A DNA stretch of 64,000 bases from Golubevia sp. BC0850. Lineage: Eukaryota; Basidiomycota; Exobasidiomycetes; Golubeviales; Golubeviaceae. The notes beneath the pieces are model-generated. The model had not been told where the DNA came from. It was given only the letters and a program-made list of their open reading frames with translations, and made no database searches. The translations under genes were made by a program, and so were the position numbers. The stretch spans positions 248,001 to 312,000 of the forward strand of contig JAAVVG010000001.1 of NCBI GenBank assembly GCA_012976225.1, read 5' to 3'. Positions 39,344 through 51,284 of this stretch are shown here, piece after piece (the stretch's first letter is position 1; each line of letters starts with the position of its first letter).

Positions 39344-39973
39344 CTATCTAGAAGCATCAAAGATGATTCGAAGTCGGGGGTTCGGGTTGGTCTCTTGTCC
39401 AAAGTTCCATAAGATGTCTCGATCTGTTAACGAGCGAAGGAAACCACTGCCCAACCGATCTTCAGCTGTGAGAACAGTGCATCTCGGTCTAATAGGCTCT
39501 TCCACTCCGAAGAGTGTTTGGCCGGGGTAGGCTGACCTAGCACAACAGAGGGTTTCTATTCTGAAGCGAGTTATCGAATCAATAGAAGAAGTATTCCAGT
39601 AAATCTTAGTACTTGATTTGGTTCCTGTTTGTCAGAGTCGAATGGTCTCGAATCCTACCCTGTTCCAAGGAGGCTGAGGTCCGAAGCTCTGAAAGGACTC
39701 CTGTAAAGGGGGGTGTGGTTTTTGGGCAAGGAGTTGCCACACCATCCTTAAGTTGATGGACGGTCTGAACAGCACATTTCTGGTCTGCTTTGACGTGTCT
39801 CGAAGATGAGATTCGGAATAAGAATTGATTAAAAGGTGAGGATGTGAGGTGAATGCGTGTTGTGTTGACGCGATGTGCTTTTTGAAAGGATGGATGGGTT
39901 GGGAAGGGAATAGAGAATTGGAGGGGATGGGGGATTTTGAAAACAGGAGGCTCAGATCGCTCCTTTTAAGGAA
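39344..39973 (-). other. Unexplained 210-codon open frame with one internal TGA
   Basis: Minus-strand frame open from just after a TAA at 39976-39974 to a TAG at 39346-39344, broken only by a TGA at 39634-39632. The first in-frame ATG is at 39745, giving MVWQLLAQKPHPPLQ and then WNRVGFETIRL before the TGA; the 95 codons after it (RFRIETLCCARSAYPGQ, then a stretch ending RIIFDASR) have a protein-like mix. I recognise no family. No GT-AG pair I can find removes the TGA in frame with a normal intron length. It may be a decayed or mis-modelled gene, the last exons of a gene with an unseen start, or chance. Head-to-head with the APRT gene. Confidence 0.3.
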
Positions 39974-40425
39974 TTAGAAAAGAATGACCAAGAACCAGCT
40001 GAGCAGAAAGAAGTGTTCGGATTCAGGCTGGTTCAGCGTTCAGCTTCGACACGTCACGAACAAAATCAGTTCGGCTTGGAGGTGGATTCAATGTTTCACC
40101 TGACTACCCGCCTCCTTTTCAGGTTCCAGCTTAGATCAAGTGATTGATGATAAGGGCGTGTTGGAGAGGAACGGAGCAGGGAAGGAGGAGAGGAGCAGGA
40201 ATCTCTCGGGGTAGACGAGCAATGGAAGCGAATCGACAGATCAAGCTCCTTCTTTGATGTCCTGTGAACCAAGCTTCTATTTTCGCTCGAACGAGTGTAG
40301 GGTTGGCGCATCTCTTTAGGGTGTGGTGTAAGAGAGAAGTGGATAGGAGAGAGAACGTTCCGAGGAAAATTGGAATCTTTCTTTCTTTATTCTCTGTCTC
40401 TCCAACGCTATATCTAATTCACAAA
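39974..40425. other. Intergenic region upstream of APRT
   Basis: A 71-codon minus frame with an ATG (40311-40096) is open here; it has no recognisable content. Otherwise presumed promoter. Confidence 0.4.
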
Positions 40426-41586
40426 ATGGCCGACGTTGCTCACTTGAAGTCACTTTTCAGTAAGTCAGAAAATCAAACATGAATTTCATCTAGATGAGAG
40501 AGAGAGAGAGAGAGAGAGGGAGAACACTCTGAAAACTGATTCTATTCTTATCAATTCCTTCTCAGAATTCTATCCAGATTATCCCAAAAAAGGAGTTAAT
40601 TTCTGTGACATTTTACCAGTTCTACGTGATCCAGTAGCTTTCGAATCTTTAATCACTTCAATGATGTCTCACATTTTTACTCACACTTTACCAACTTTAT
40701 CCAAAGGTAAAAAAATTGATGTCGTAGTTGGATTGGATGCTAGAGGGTTTCTTTTAGCTCCTTTGATCGCAATGAGGTTGGGAGCTGCTTTCGTTCCAGT
40801 TAGGAAACAAGGAAAATTACCTGGTGAATGTGTCGGTGCGGTTTATGAGAAGGAATATGGTCAGGTGAGTTGAGTTTGGAGAGACGTAGAGTGGAAGGAC
40901 AGAAAGGTGGTGTGGGAGAATGAGGTAGAAGGTAGAAGGTTATGCTGTAAGAGAAGATAAGAGAAAGGTTCGGAAAGCTTAATTGATCGAAAAGCATAAC
41001 CACATGAGCTGGAAAGAAGCTCTGAAGCTGGCGAGAGAAGCACCTAAACTTCAATCTCAATGCCACCCTCTTTCGCTCTAGATTCCCTCTCCCCTAATCC
41101 CCTTCCAACCCCTTTCGAGCAAAGTCTCGACTTTCTCATCATTTTCTAAAATCCTCTCAGCTTTCCCTTCCGTCACTGACGCCTCCCACCTCCCTCCTTC
41201 TGCCAATATCCCTCCATTTATCTCTCAGGACATCTTTGAAATCCAAAAAGATTCGATCCCCTCAGGTTCAAACGTTCTAGTCATCGATGATCTAATAGCA
41301 ACTGGTGGTTCAGCTCGTGCAGCAGGAGAACTCATCTCAAAAGTTGGTGCCAAAACTGTTGAATACATGTTTGTGGTTGCCATTCCATTTTTGAAGGGGA
41401 ATGAAAAGTTAGATGCTCCTACTCATCAGTGAGTAGAGTAACCGAAAGAATCGAGATTGCGTTGTGGAAAGGAAAGAGATGGCGGAAAGATTGATAGTTG
41501 AGAGAACTGTGAATTCTTTGCTTGAATTGACGTTTCTCTCTTTTTCTCTCGTGTTTGTTTTGAACAGCTTGGTTGAAGTTGATTAG
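40426..41586 (+). CDS. APT1: Adenine phosphoribosyltransferase
   Basis: Four exons: 40426-40459, 40566-40864, 41229-41428, 41568-41586; 183 aa, normal for the family. It makes AMP from adenine and PRPP in purine salvage. Features: FYPDYPKKGVNFCDILPVLRD, VVGLDARGFLLAP, RKQGKLPGE, and the PRPP loop VLVIDDLIATGGSA. The first intron carries a (GA)n run at about 40494-40518. The second intron is long (364 bp) and splits the protein just before DIFEIQKDSI; the last exon encodes only the final HLVEVD. Confidence 0.95.
40494..40518. repeat. (GA)n microsatellite in APRT intron 1
   Basis: About twelve GA units within the first intron. Confidence 0.9.
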
Positions 41587-42052
41587 TTCAAACTGAACTT
41601 TTGTCAAGCTTTTCCACACCTCTTAAATCTCAAGACCAAAAGGAAGGATACCTCAACGTGTCTTTCCCTCCTCCAACAATTCTCCGTGTCATTCTCTTCA
41701 CGTCCCCCTTTTTTGTCTCTTCTTCTCCTTTGCTTATCGGTTCTCCCATCATCTCCCACATCAATTTTGTCATACTAATCTCTCAACATCATGTTTTCAA
41801 CACTAGCAAGAACCCTCTATCTCCACATTTCTCTATAGACGTTCCCAATTACGACAGTTTCCTTTTTTTTGATATTTTCCTTCAAATGCATCTCTTTCCT
41901 CCTAGTGAAACCCAGCATACTACAAGCTCACACCAAAATCCAGCAATTCCTAGCCCAAAGAAAGAAATCAGAGCAAAATCTTGGTATTAGTTTGGTATAC
42001 TGTATTATTGTCGTTCGTCTCTCTCTCACTCCTACAACCTCTAATCTCTCTA
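41587..42052. other. Convergent intergenic region
   Basis: Pyrimidine-rich stretch between the 3' ends of APRT and ATG16; nothing else seen. Confidence 0.5.
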
Positions 42053-43158
42053 CTAGCTCTTAGCTTCCACTCCCTCCACTTCTTTCTCCTTTCCCTTCTC
42101 ACTCTCCCTATTACTCTCCTCCTTCCAACCTCTCTCATTCCTTTCATTGACGCTTTCCACCTCATCCCTAACTCTGTCTAACCAACGTTGTAAAAGGGAA
42201 GCGTTGTCTTTTCGCAAAGCATCGTTCCTTTCTTCTGTTAGGGTCAATTCTAAAGATAGGGTTTGAAGTTCGTCTTGGAGTATCTGGAGGGAGGGAAAGA
42301 GAGTGAAGGGGGAAGGGTGGGGGGGGGGAGAAAGAGAAGAAGAGGAGAGAGAGATAGGGAGGTGGTTATCAGTAAAGAGAGGAGGCTTGCCGTTCAATGC
42401 TCTTGCTCTACTGCTTTCTCCCATGAAAGAACAAAAGAATTCCAAGGTAACAGAAAAGCATCTCCTCTTGATCAAAGAATTCTACGTTTTCTTAGCTCCA
42501 TCTCTCCAAAAGAGGAAACTCACCTGAACAGCCTCTCCTCTCTCTCCCAACTTTCCCTCCCATTCTTCCTTCCTTCTTTGAAATTTCATGTTCTCTTCTC
42601 TAAGACCTCTCAATTCTTCCTCATTCTCTCTGTTCCTCTCATCTCTCTCTCTCAGTTGATCTGTCAAGGTTAAAAGTCTCTGAGCATTCCTTCCTTGGGT
42701 TTTGTAGAGTTCTGAAAGTTCTTCTTTCGTTTGATTCAATTGGATTTGAAGGGTTGATGAAATTGGATCTGTGGAAATTGAAGCTGTTGGGAGAGTTGAA
42801 GATTGAGGTGTGGTGGAAATGGGAGACGGGGATGGAGGAGTAGGAATGGGGTTTGTCGTAATTGTTGGAGTTGATCGTAGAGATCGAGCGTGTCGAGCTA
42901 GTTTCTGGTCTGGAATTGAAATTGAACGAGAATTGGAGCAGAGAAAGAGAAAAGATATTGAAAAGAATGAGAAAAGGTGAAGCCTAGCCTTATCAAAACA
43001 AAAGGTCGAGACTTGAGATGAGACTTACAATCTTGAATTAGATTTTGATAAATGTTAGCATTTCTATCCCTCTCTTGTAATCTCTGATGAATTTGATTCT
43101 GCCATGAATTGAGAGAATGTGATTGAGATTGAGGGTGGAGAGGAGAGACTGCTGCCAT
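42053..43158 (-). CDS. ATG16: Autophagy protein Atg16
   Basis: Three exons: 43158-43029, 42909-42524, 42283-42053; 248 aa. The N-terminal SWQNQIHQRLQERDRNANIY segment is the Atg5-binding helix of Atg16. Then comes a Pro/Ser/Thr-rich linker and a long coiled coil (from about residue 100, QLNQTKEELSELYK), ending in the conserved block LELTLTEERNDALRKDNASL and LLQRWLDRVRDEVE, the dimerisation region. With Atg12-Atg5 it forms the E3-like complex that directs Atg8 lipidation at the autophagosome membrane. No WD40 region, as usual in fungi. The first junction (QD-Y-QKLARHARSLR) keeps the expected spacing. Divergent from YPT7 with about 250 bp between the ATGs. Confidence 0.88.
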
Positions 43159-43406
43159 CGACTGAAGTAGGACTGTTTAAGTGGATGTGAGGATTGGAGT
43201 GGAGTGGACAGCGGACTGGGCTTGAAATTGATCTCAATTCTGTCAAGTCAGTTCTTTAAAGAAGTAAGAGTAAGAATTGATGATGATGGAGCTCGAAAGT
43301 TGGACTGTGACTTTCGAAGCCTGCTCTCTGCTCTCTGCTTCCTTCTCCTAATCCTTTCCAACACCTCCTTTCCCTTTTCCTCCAACACAAAGCTTATCAT
43401 TCGATT

Positions 43407-45376
43407 ATGGCTACCAGAAAGAAAGTTCTACTAAAGGTAAGCTTCAACCTCAACATCTGATCAGCAGCTCTACTTCAAACAGATCCATCAGACTGGCTTG
43501 CCGAATGCAGAAACCAGAGGGTAGGACAACCCTACCACCTTCAAATACTCCATACTGACTCTTACTTTTGTCTCTATTGAATTACTCAATTTCAATTCTA
43601 TCAAACAGGTCATCGTGAGTTCAACTCAACAATCTCTTTTCCTTGGTATCGAGAGCTGAGTTGCTCAAAACAACACTTGTCCCTGACTCAACCCTTACCT
43701 TTTCCTCCTCTTCCCTCTCTTCTCCTCTCTCCTTTCTTGCCTAAAGATTCTAGGTGATTCAGGGTAAGAATTCATCAATCTCAGTTCTACCTTTGTCGTA
43801 TCAGAGCTCGGTTTCTGGTTTGCTCTAACTCCTATCTCCTCTACCCCCTTCTCTCCTACCTCCTATACTCTCCCTCTTTTCGCTGATCTTTTTCAACGAT
43901 ACTTTGAATTCCAATCAGTGTCGGAAAAACTTCCTTGATGAACCAATGTGAGTTTCCTTATCTTCCTCATTCTCCCTCCTCTTCAAAGCCCATCTCCACC
44001 TTGCATTTGCTCTTTGCCTTATCAACCTTCCACTTCGTTTACTGACAACTATGTCATTCCTATCTTCCCCTTCTCCTCATTCAAATCAACCTCGGGTCTT
44101 TCATCCAACTCTCGTTGGATCTACTTCTCTCTATCAACCGCCCTCCAATCACCTCGATCTCCCAAACCTCTCGAAACTTCAAAATCTGACTCTTCGATCT
44201 GATAACAGATGTCAACAAACGTTTCTCATCTGCATACAAAGCTACTATCGGAGCTGATTTCTTGACTAGGGAAATGATGGTTGAGGATAGGCTGGTTACT
44301 ATGCAGGTGAGTTTAGATGTCAAGGTTTGTAGGAATGAAGGCATATTATCGAACTAAAGTGTCGGTCTAGCATGAAGTTGGAGAAAAGAAATTCAATTTG
44401 GTAGAATTAGGTCGATTGACATTGAGGAGTGGAGCAGTAGTGTGCACAACATTTTGGAAGAGGTCCCTCAACCTTCAAGATCAGAACCTTCGAAACTTCA
44501 ACTTTAACCCCTCCCATTAGAATCAAACTCAACTCTTGAAGGTTCTTGACTTTTTCTCCCTCTCCTACCAAACATCTAAATCCCTCTCCTTGTCTCCCAT
44601 CTCCCCTTCCCCTTCCCCTTCCCCTTTTCACCTCTCTGGAAGTTATGGGACACAGCAGGACAAGAACGTTTTCAATCTTTAGGATCAGCTTTCTATCGTG
44701 GAGCAGACATGTGCGTCTTGGTCTATGACGTCAATTCAACGAAGTCCTTTGACACTTTGGATTCTTGGAGAGACGAATTCTTGATTCAAGCTAGTCCTCA
44801 TGATGCAGAGAATTTCCCTTTTGTGCTGTTGGGAAACAAGATTGATGTGGAGGAGAGCAGGAGGATGGTGAGTTTTAGAGGATGAGAGAGAGAAGAGACG
44901 AGAGTGAAAAATGGGGGGGGGGGGTTAGAGACAAAGGGAAGAGGAGAGGCGAATTCGTTGAAACTGAAACCTGACTTTTCCTTTCTCTCTCTACTCTACC
45001 TCTTGTTTCTCTGTGTCTCATGAAAAGGTTTCTCAAAAACGTGCCATGACTTGGTGTCAGTCCAAAGGAAACATCCCCTACTTTGAAACTTCTGCAAAAG
45101 AAGCTATCAATGTTGAGCAGGCTTTTCAAACCATTGCTAGAAATGCTTTGGCTCAAGAAGCTGAGGCTGAACTGTGAGTTATTAGCCTTTTCAAATCCTA
45201 TTCATGAAGTGAAGAAAGCCAGAACCAGAAGTAAAGTAGCTTTGGACCTTTTTTGGAGAGACTAAGAGAATTGACCCACTTCTTGTCTCTCGTCTCGTTT
45301 TTTTTACAGTTACGCTGACTATCCAGACCCAATTAGAATCGACTCTGAAAACACTCAAAGTGGTTGTAGTTGTTAG
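43407..45376 (+). CDS. YPT7: Rab7-type GTPase Ypt7
   Basis: Eight exons: 43407-43436, 43609-43614, 43747-43763, 43919-43947, 44209-44306, 44643-44867, 45028-45173, 45310-45376; 205 aa. It drives fusion with the vacuole/late endosome, including autophagosomes. The first exons are tiny: [10 protein letters not shown] (30 nt), VI (6 nt), ILGDSG (17 nt) and VGKTSLMNQ (29 nt) together give the exact Rab7 P-loop. Then [15 protein letters not shown] (switch I), [13 protein letters not shown] (switch II), NKID, and [14 protein letters not shown], the Rab7 type. C-terminal CSC is the double geranylgeranylation site. Omitting the 6-nt exon keeps the frame but loses two core beta-strand residues. Intron 6 carries a G12 run (44913-44924). 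Confidence 0.95.
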
Positions 45377-45854
45377 CGAGTGAGGGTTCCTTCAAGAGAA
45401 TAAAATTAAAAGAAAGTTCAATGGATAGACCACTTTTCTTCAATACCAATCAAGTTCTTCAACTCTTCCTCGAACTTCTGTCCTTGCAAGTCGCAGTATT
45501 TTCAATCCGATTAGGTTTCGACTTTTAAATCAGCTCTTCCTCCTCCAATCTCATTCCGTTCCTCCCTCTCCCTCTCCCTCTCTCTTTGTCATATATCTTG
45601 ATTCCAGCCATTCTTGTTTCTTTGTTTTCTCTAGTCTTTGTGGTTTCCATGTTTTCGAATTTACACTTTCTTAATCCAATTAATGATGAAAAATCCTACA
45701 GATAAAAATAGATGGACGCAATGCTTCGCGGGAGCCGAAAGATCGAGATACAAGTGGAGTTCTGCTCCCATCAGCATCAGCCTTGGACCTCTGCCTGCTG
45801 CCTGCTTTACTCTTACCCCTTCTCAGGAAAGAACAGAACCTCTGGTAATCTGTC
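45377..45854. other. Intergenic region
   Basis: 3' UTR of YPT7 and promoter of the anoctamin gene. An overlapping open frame here starts with TTG and is a shadow of the next gene. Confidence 0.5.
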
Positions 45855-48612
45855 ATGAGCTCAAACCCAGCGCCAGCTTTGGATTCTTCTTCCTCTGCAG
45901 TTCCAACTCGTCAAGCTTCTCTCTCTTCAAAATCACAACCACCACCACCACTTCCACCAAAAGATTTCGCCCCTTCAGTGGATGTGGATCTGATCTTAAC
46001 TTTTCAAGCAGTTCCAAAGAAGAATCTCAAATCCAAGACCAAGGCTACTTCAATTCAAAGACAGGAAACTCTCAGTGAATACAATACTGTTTTGAATAGA
46101 ATTAAGAGTTTGGGTTTGAATGTCACTACTAGGTTGTCTAATAAGTTTAAGGAGGATGGTCAAATCTTAATCTTTGTTAAGGCTAAGAAGGAAACGTTGA
46201 GAAAGGCTAGACAGGCTGAGAGGTGAGTAGGCAGGTTAGACATCAGGTCGCTGTGGGGATGGTACTTGGTAAGGGAAAGGACGATTCGATGATGAGAGCT
46301 GGTTCATTCCATCTGAACTTTTCATCTTTCCTCTTTGTTGTTGACAGTATCTCTGATTTCCTTCATGGAATTCCATCAGCCTTGGCTTCAGAGACTTCCA
46401 CTTCAAGCTCTGCTCCCCATCATTCTTTCTCTCCAGCTTCAAGAGCGAGATTGGTTCATTCTCTCTTAACTCTACCACCTTCAGCTGCTTCAACTTCAGA
46501 GAAGTCCAACCAAGATGCAGATGCAGGAGCAGTAGCTCAAGGTTCTCTCCACGGAGCAGGTTTGACCTTCAATGGTTCCAAAGAGTTCCCAAATCTAATC
46601 GATGTTACTCCACTTCACGATGAAGCTTACAACAGGTCTTGGTTAAATCGTTGGTCTTCGTTATCTTCGACTTTAGCTCTTAACAACGAGGAATTGGATT
46701 CAATTCGTAATCAATTTGGAGAACACATTGCAATTTACTTTGGATTCCTTCTATTCTATTTCCAATCTTTAGGACCAATCGCTTTGATGGGTTTCATTTT
46801 CTGGGCAGCAGGTTTACCTTATCATGCAATCTATTCCCTGACTTTAGTTATCTGGTCATGCTTCTTTGTTGAATCTTGGAGAATGAAGGAGAAGAAATTG
46901 GCAGTCAGATGGGGTACATCTGGACTTCATAAAGTAGCATCTCGTAGAACAGGTTTCAGGCCAAGAGTCATTAGAACAGATCCAGTTACAGGAGATAGAG
47001 AAGAAGTCTTCGAATGGTGGAGAAGAGAAATTCGTTCAATCTGTTCAATTCCAGTCATGTTGATCTTCGCTTCTCTACTCGGGTTAACTCTCACTTCAAT
47101 GTTTACAATTGAGGTCTTCGTTACCAAACTTTACACTGGACCTCTAGAAATGCTAGTCCCTCATATTCCCACTGCTCTATTCGTCATTGCCGTACCTCAA
47201 ATCATGGCCCTTTGGCAAGCAACCGCTAGGAGTTTAACCTCTTGGGAAAACCACTTCTCAAAGAACTCGCATGAGAAGCATTTGACTCTAAAGATGTTTG
47301 CTCTTCAAGGACTAGTTGCTTATGGAGCTCTCACTCTAAGCGCTTTCGTTTATATTCCCTTTGGTCAAAATGTGATGGATTACGTTGTTGATGCTGGATT
47401 CTTCAAAGATTCGATTGAACAAGCTAAAGCAAGTGGAAAACTCAGACTCAAGAGTGATGGAAGTGGTGGTATCAATTTCGATATCAATCCTGATAGAATG
47501 CACACTCAGTTATTCGCTGTTAGCGTTACAAGCCAGATTATTGGAAGTTTTACTGAACTGCTCTTACCAGTCATTTTGAGAAAGATCAATCAGTGGAGAC
47601 AGGCTAGAGCTGAGAAGAAGGAGGAGGGAAAGATCTCTGAAAAGTCACCTAGTCCTACTACTGGAGAGGAGAAGTTCTTGAAGAGAGTTCACGACGAATT
47701 GCAACTTCCAGAGTATGACACTTTTGGAGATTACGCGGAAATGGCAACTCAGGTGAGTAAATTGTGAGCGCATGCCTCTAGTTCCTTTGTCAGGACTCAT
47801 CATTTCGCTTCTTTCTTTCCCTCGCCAACAGTTCGGATACTCTGTCCTCTTCTCTGTGGTCTGGCCTCTAGCTCCTTGTATGGCTTTCATCAACAACTTC
47901 TTCGAACTGCGTTCAGATGCTGCCAAGATCTGCATCAACGCAAAGAAGCCTGTTCCAATCAGAAGTGAAGGCGTCGGTCCTTGGCTCGAAGTCTTCGTGA
48001 GTTGCAAAAAGCGTGTTGTGTTTCCTTTGGTGAGAAGCTAGACTGACTTGAACCCATCATCTCTCTGACCTCTTCCTACAGGGTTTCATCGCCTGGCTCG
48101 GAGCAATGTCAAATGCAGCTCTCCTCTATCTATTTCAACGTTCAGAAGAAGCATCTTTACCTGGTCATTCATCCTACGAAGTCACTATGAGAACTCACTT
48201 CCATCCTCCAGCCAATCAAACCTCTTTCTCAACATCTCATCAAGATCCTCAATCGACTTTCTCATTCTCCCATTTCTTACCTTCTTTCCTTCCAACTTCT
48301 GGATCTTCTGGAGCTTTAGTAGCTGCCATTCTTTCAGCTTTAGCTTCTGAACATGCTTATGGAATCTTTAGAGTTGGAGTTAGACATTTGTTGGAAAGAG
48401 TTGTTTGGAGAGATTCTAAAGAAGAGATAGCTCTTAGAAAAGGAGAGTGGGAAGCTAGGAAAACTGCTGCTAAGAGCGCTTTGAAGGGTAACGCAGAAGA
48501 AGGTGGCGAATATGAGAGGAGAGCTTTGGCTGAAGGAAAGGAAGATGAGTTTTGGAATGAGGAGAAAAACGTTGGAATGGAGGTCATTGAGAATAGTGGG
48601 AAGACGGAGTAG
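45855..48612 (+). CDS. Anoctamin/TMEM16-type membrane protein (Ist2-like)
   Basis: Four exons: 45855-46222, 46348-47752, 47832-47996, 48082-48612; 822 aa. A cytosolic N-terminus with Pro-rich stretch is followed by SISDFLHGIP, ARLVHSLLTLP and, after about 60 residues, FGEHIAIYFGFLLFYFQSL, the start of the anoctamin membrane domain. Several more hydrophobic segments follow, with ESWRMKEKKLAVRWGT, a well-kept anoctamin block, and FGYSVLFSVVWPLAPCMAFINNFFELRSDAAKI with its charged helix. TMEM16 proteins are lipid scramblases or ion channels; yeast Ist2 also tethers ER to plasma membrane. The polar C-terminal tail ends GKTE, shorter than in Ist2. Which activity this one has cannot be told from the sequence. 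Confidence 0.9.
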
Positions 48613-49506
48613 AAATTTAGGGGGAGAGAATTCGAATCAAGGTCAACAAGCAAGGATCACTGGACTAGGAGGAAGTAGAAAATGGTGTACTATATAAAGA
48701 AGTGATGGAAGATCGCATTCAAGCTCTCTTGAAAAAAAATACCGAACTGGCCATGTAATTAAACAAAAAGCACATGTCTGGACGGTTTTCTGACTTAGAG
48801 GTTTGAGAGGTCAGTCCAACATGGAAAGTTGGTCTTTCTTGGGAAGAATGTGGACACAAAGACAACTAATAGGCCAGTGTTGACATGCTTTGGCTTTCTA
48901 TGCATCAATCGTTCTATGGGATGATCGATGATCGATGATTCGATTGGAAAGATCGGTCCACAAGTGAGTACATACTGAGCATACTGAGTATACTGAGTAC
49001 GAAAAAAAGGAGAGATGTGAAAGAACGAGAACTTCGAGTCTTCGAGAGATAAGAAGGTTGAAGACCGTTTGACCCCTTACTTTCTTATTAGCTGCCTTAT
49101 TGTTTTCTAGTGCCTTTTCAAAAACAGGGTTATTCTTTTCTGAGTATTTCAGTAGAAGGGACCGAGTATACAGGTTAGTAGGACCTTCTTATCTGGACTG
49201 ATAAAACGTTCTCTCTCACCGCGCGAATGCATGGCAGGATTGAAAAGAGGAACCACGCGTCGCTTCTCACCAACACCGTTTTCTTTTCCTCTGAAAAAAT
49301 GCCTGATCGATGTTTTTTCCGAAACAAATGACACCGGTCGTTCGTGGGAGACCGCGGATGCCGCCGGTGGAGGGAGGCTTCGGAGATCAGTGACCAAGCA
49401 GAAATCCTTTAAAAGGGAACGCTCTCCTCTTTTCTCTCTTCTTTTCGGTTTTTTCTTCAAGTTCTCTTCCACTTCAATTTTTTCCTCCTCAAGCTTTTCT
49501 GAAAAC
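48613..49506. other. Intergenic region with short tandem repeats
   Basis: About 0.9 kb. Holds three ATGATCG-like units near 48921-48940 and three 9-nt ACTGAG-NNN units at 48974-49000. A TTTAAAAG element at 49408-49415 lies about 90 bp before the chitin deacetylase ATG and could serve as its TATA. No gene. Confidence 0.5.
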
Positions 49507-51284
49507 ATGAACTTCGTCACTTCTTCTCTCCTCTTCGTCTCCCTCATGGGTTCAGCTCTTTCCGTCCCTGTCACATTTGATCGAAGGCAGGATAGACAAT
49601 ACCCAACTCAGAATCAAGTACCTGATACTTCAATGACTCCTCAAACTTGGACGGATTCCTTCAACGCTGCCAAATGTGAGTTGGATGGGTTCTTCCTGCC
49701 CTGCGTTCCATCTCTCTTGTCTCTCTTGCTCACTCACTTGACCTCCAATCTCTCCCCTCACGAAGCTGCCGGTAAGATCCCAGACTTCCCTCTTTCAACC
49801 AACAATAATGGATACATCAGCTATCCTGGGGATGTGGGCTCCGATCCGGGTCTCTGTTCTTGGACGGTTTCTAAGTGTTATGGGCCCCACGATATCTATA
49901 ATGCTCCAACTAATGTCATCGGGATCAGTGAGTCAACTGCGTTGAAAGGTCTCTTGCAGAAAGGCAATCATTTGCTGATCGTCTCCACCTCTCTCCTCTC
50001 TCAGGCTTTGACGATGGACCAACTGGAGCCTCGTCTGATCTTTACAACTTTTTGGATTCAAATGAACAAAGCAGCACTCATTTTTTGATCGGTAGTCAGA
50101 TTTTATCCTACCCAGATGCTCTCAAACAAGCTAATCAAGAAGGAAACCAGCAGTTCGCTGTCCATACGTGAGTGCCAGAGAGTGAACTAAGGGAAGAAGA
50201 GCTTTTCGACATAACGCCTGAACACTCGCTCTCTGTCTCTCTCTCCACAGCTGGTCACACACAGTACAAACTACACTCACCAACGAACAGATCGTTGCCG
50301 AACTCGGATGGACCATGCAAATCATCTACGACATGACTGGAAAGATCGTGAGTTCCCCTTCTCCAGTCTTTCTATATGCCTCTCTACAGCCTGGTGCTCA
50401 CTGTTTCTTTTGCTCTTCTTTTTTTCTTTCTCGGCCTTTAAGCCGGCACTTTGGCGTCCACCACAGGGTGACGTCGACAACAGAGTCAGAGCTATCGCTG
50501 AGAACGTCTTCGGTCTAACAACGGTGCTATGGAACAAGGATTCCAAGTGAGTTCCTTAGTACAGTAGTCGTTCTTCAATGGATACCTTTTAATTGAGGGT
50601 TCATTCCACGATGATCGACGTTTCTCTTGATCGATTGCGAGAAGCCCTCCCCATGCTGACGGTCTCCTCTTCCTCTATCTCAGTGATTGGTGCATCGAAG
50701 ATGATGGACACTCCGAGTGTCCCGGTACCATCCCAGGAGATACAGATCAATCAGTCGGAGACGCCATCTATGGTTTCATTCATGACAACCTCAACCAAGC
50801 CGAGGGAATCATAATTTTGGAACATGAGTTGACCAGCTACTCGGTAAACCACTTCAAAGATTATCTTCCTCAACTCGCAGGACTGGGCTGGACTCCAAAG
50901 AATATCGCTGAGATCGATGGGAGAAATTGGTATGCAAACGCCAAAGATGGAACCTCTCCAACTACCAACCAATCCGACATGGTTATCGCTTCAGCAATCC
51001 ATCTTACATCGACTTCTACTTCTACTTCTTCCACTTCCACTTCCACTTCTTCCACTTCTTCAAGTACGTCAACATCCTCGAGCACTTCAACAACCTCGGT
51101 CGCCTCTACTACCTCTTCTTCATCAGCAGCAAGTAAAGCCACCGTCTTAGCGACAATAATGCCAGAAGGGGCCCAGCAAAAGAACTCTCATTCTAATGGC
51201 TCGGAAAAACAATTGATCCCAATCTCTCTCCTAATGACCTCACTTTTCGTCTCCTCACTATCTTTTAGCTTTCTCCTTCGATGA
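49507..51284 (+). CDS. Chitin deacetylase, probably GPI-anchored (CE4)
   Basis: Six exons: 49507-49675, 49766-49927, 50005-50167, 50251-50347, 50443-50546, 50684-51284; 431 aa. It removes acetyl groups from chitin to give chitosan in the wall. Signal peptide [19 protein letters not shown]. NodB motifs are reconstituted by splicing: SFDDGPTG (about 111-118), HTWSHT (about 164-169), [13 protein letters not shown] (about 201-213), NDWCIEDD and IIILEHELT with the catalytic His. A Ser/Thr-rich repeat stretch (about 339-380) precedes a hydrophobic C-terminus ([17 protein letters not shown]), as in GPI-anchored proteins. Metal-binding and catalytic residues all look intact. Confidence 0.94.

Noticed and set aside
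39632-39634. Selenocysteine reading of the in-frame TGA
   Set aside because: Selenoproteins are very rare in fungi, no typical downstream hairpin was evident and the neighbouring residues match no known selenoprotein.
45638-46078. 146-codon plus-strand frame overlapping the anoctamin start
   Set aside because: Starts at TTG and overlaps the better supported exon in another frame.
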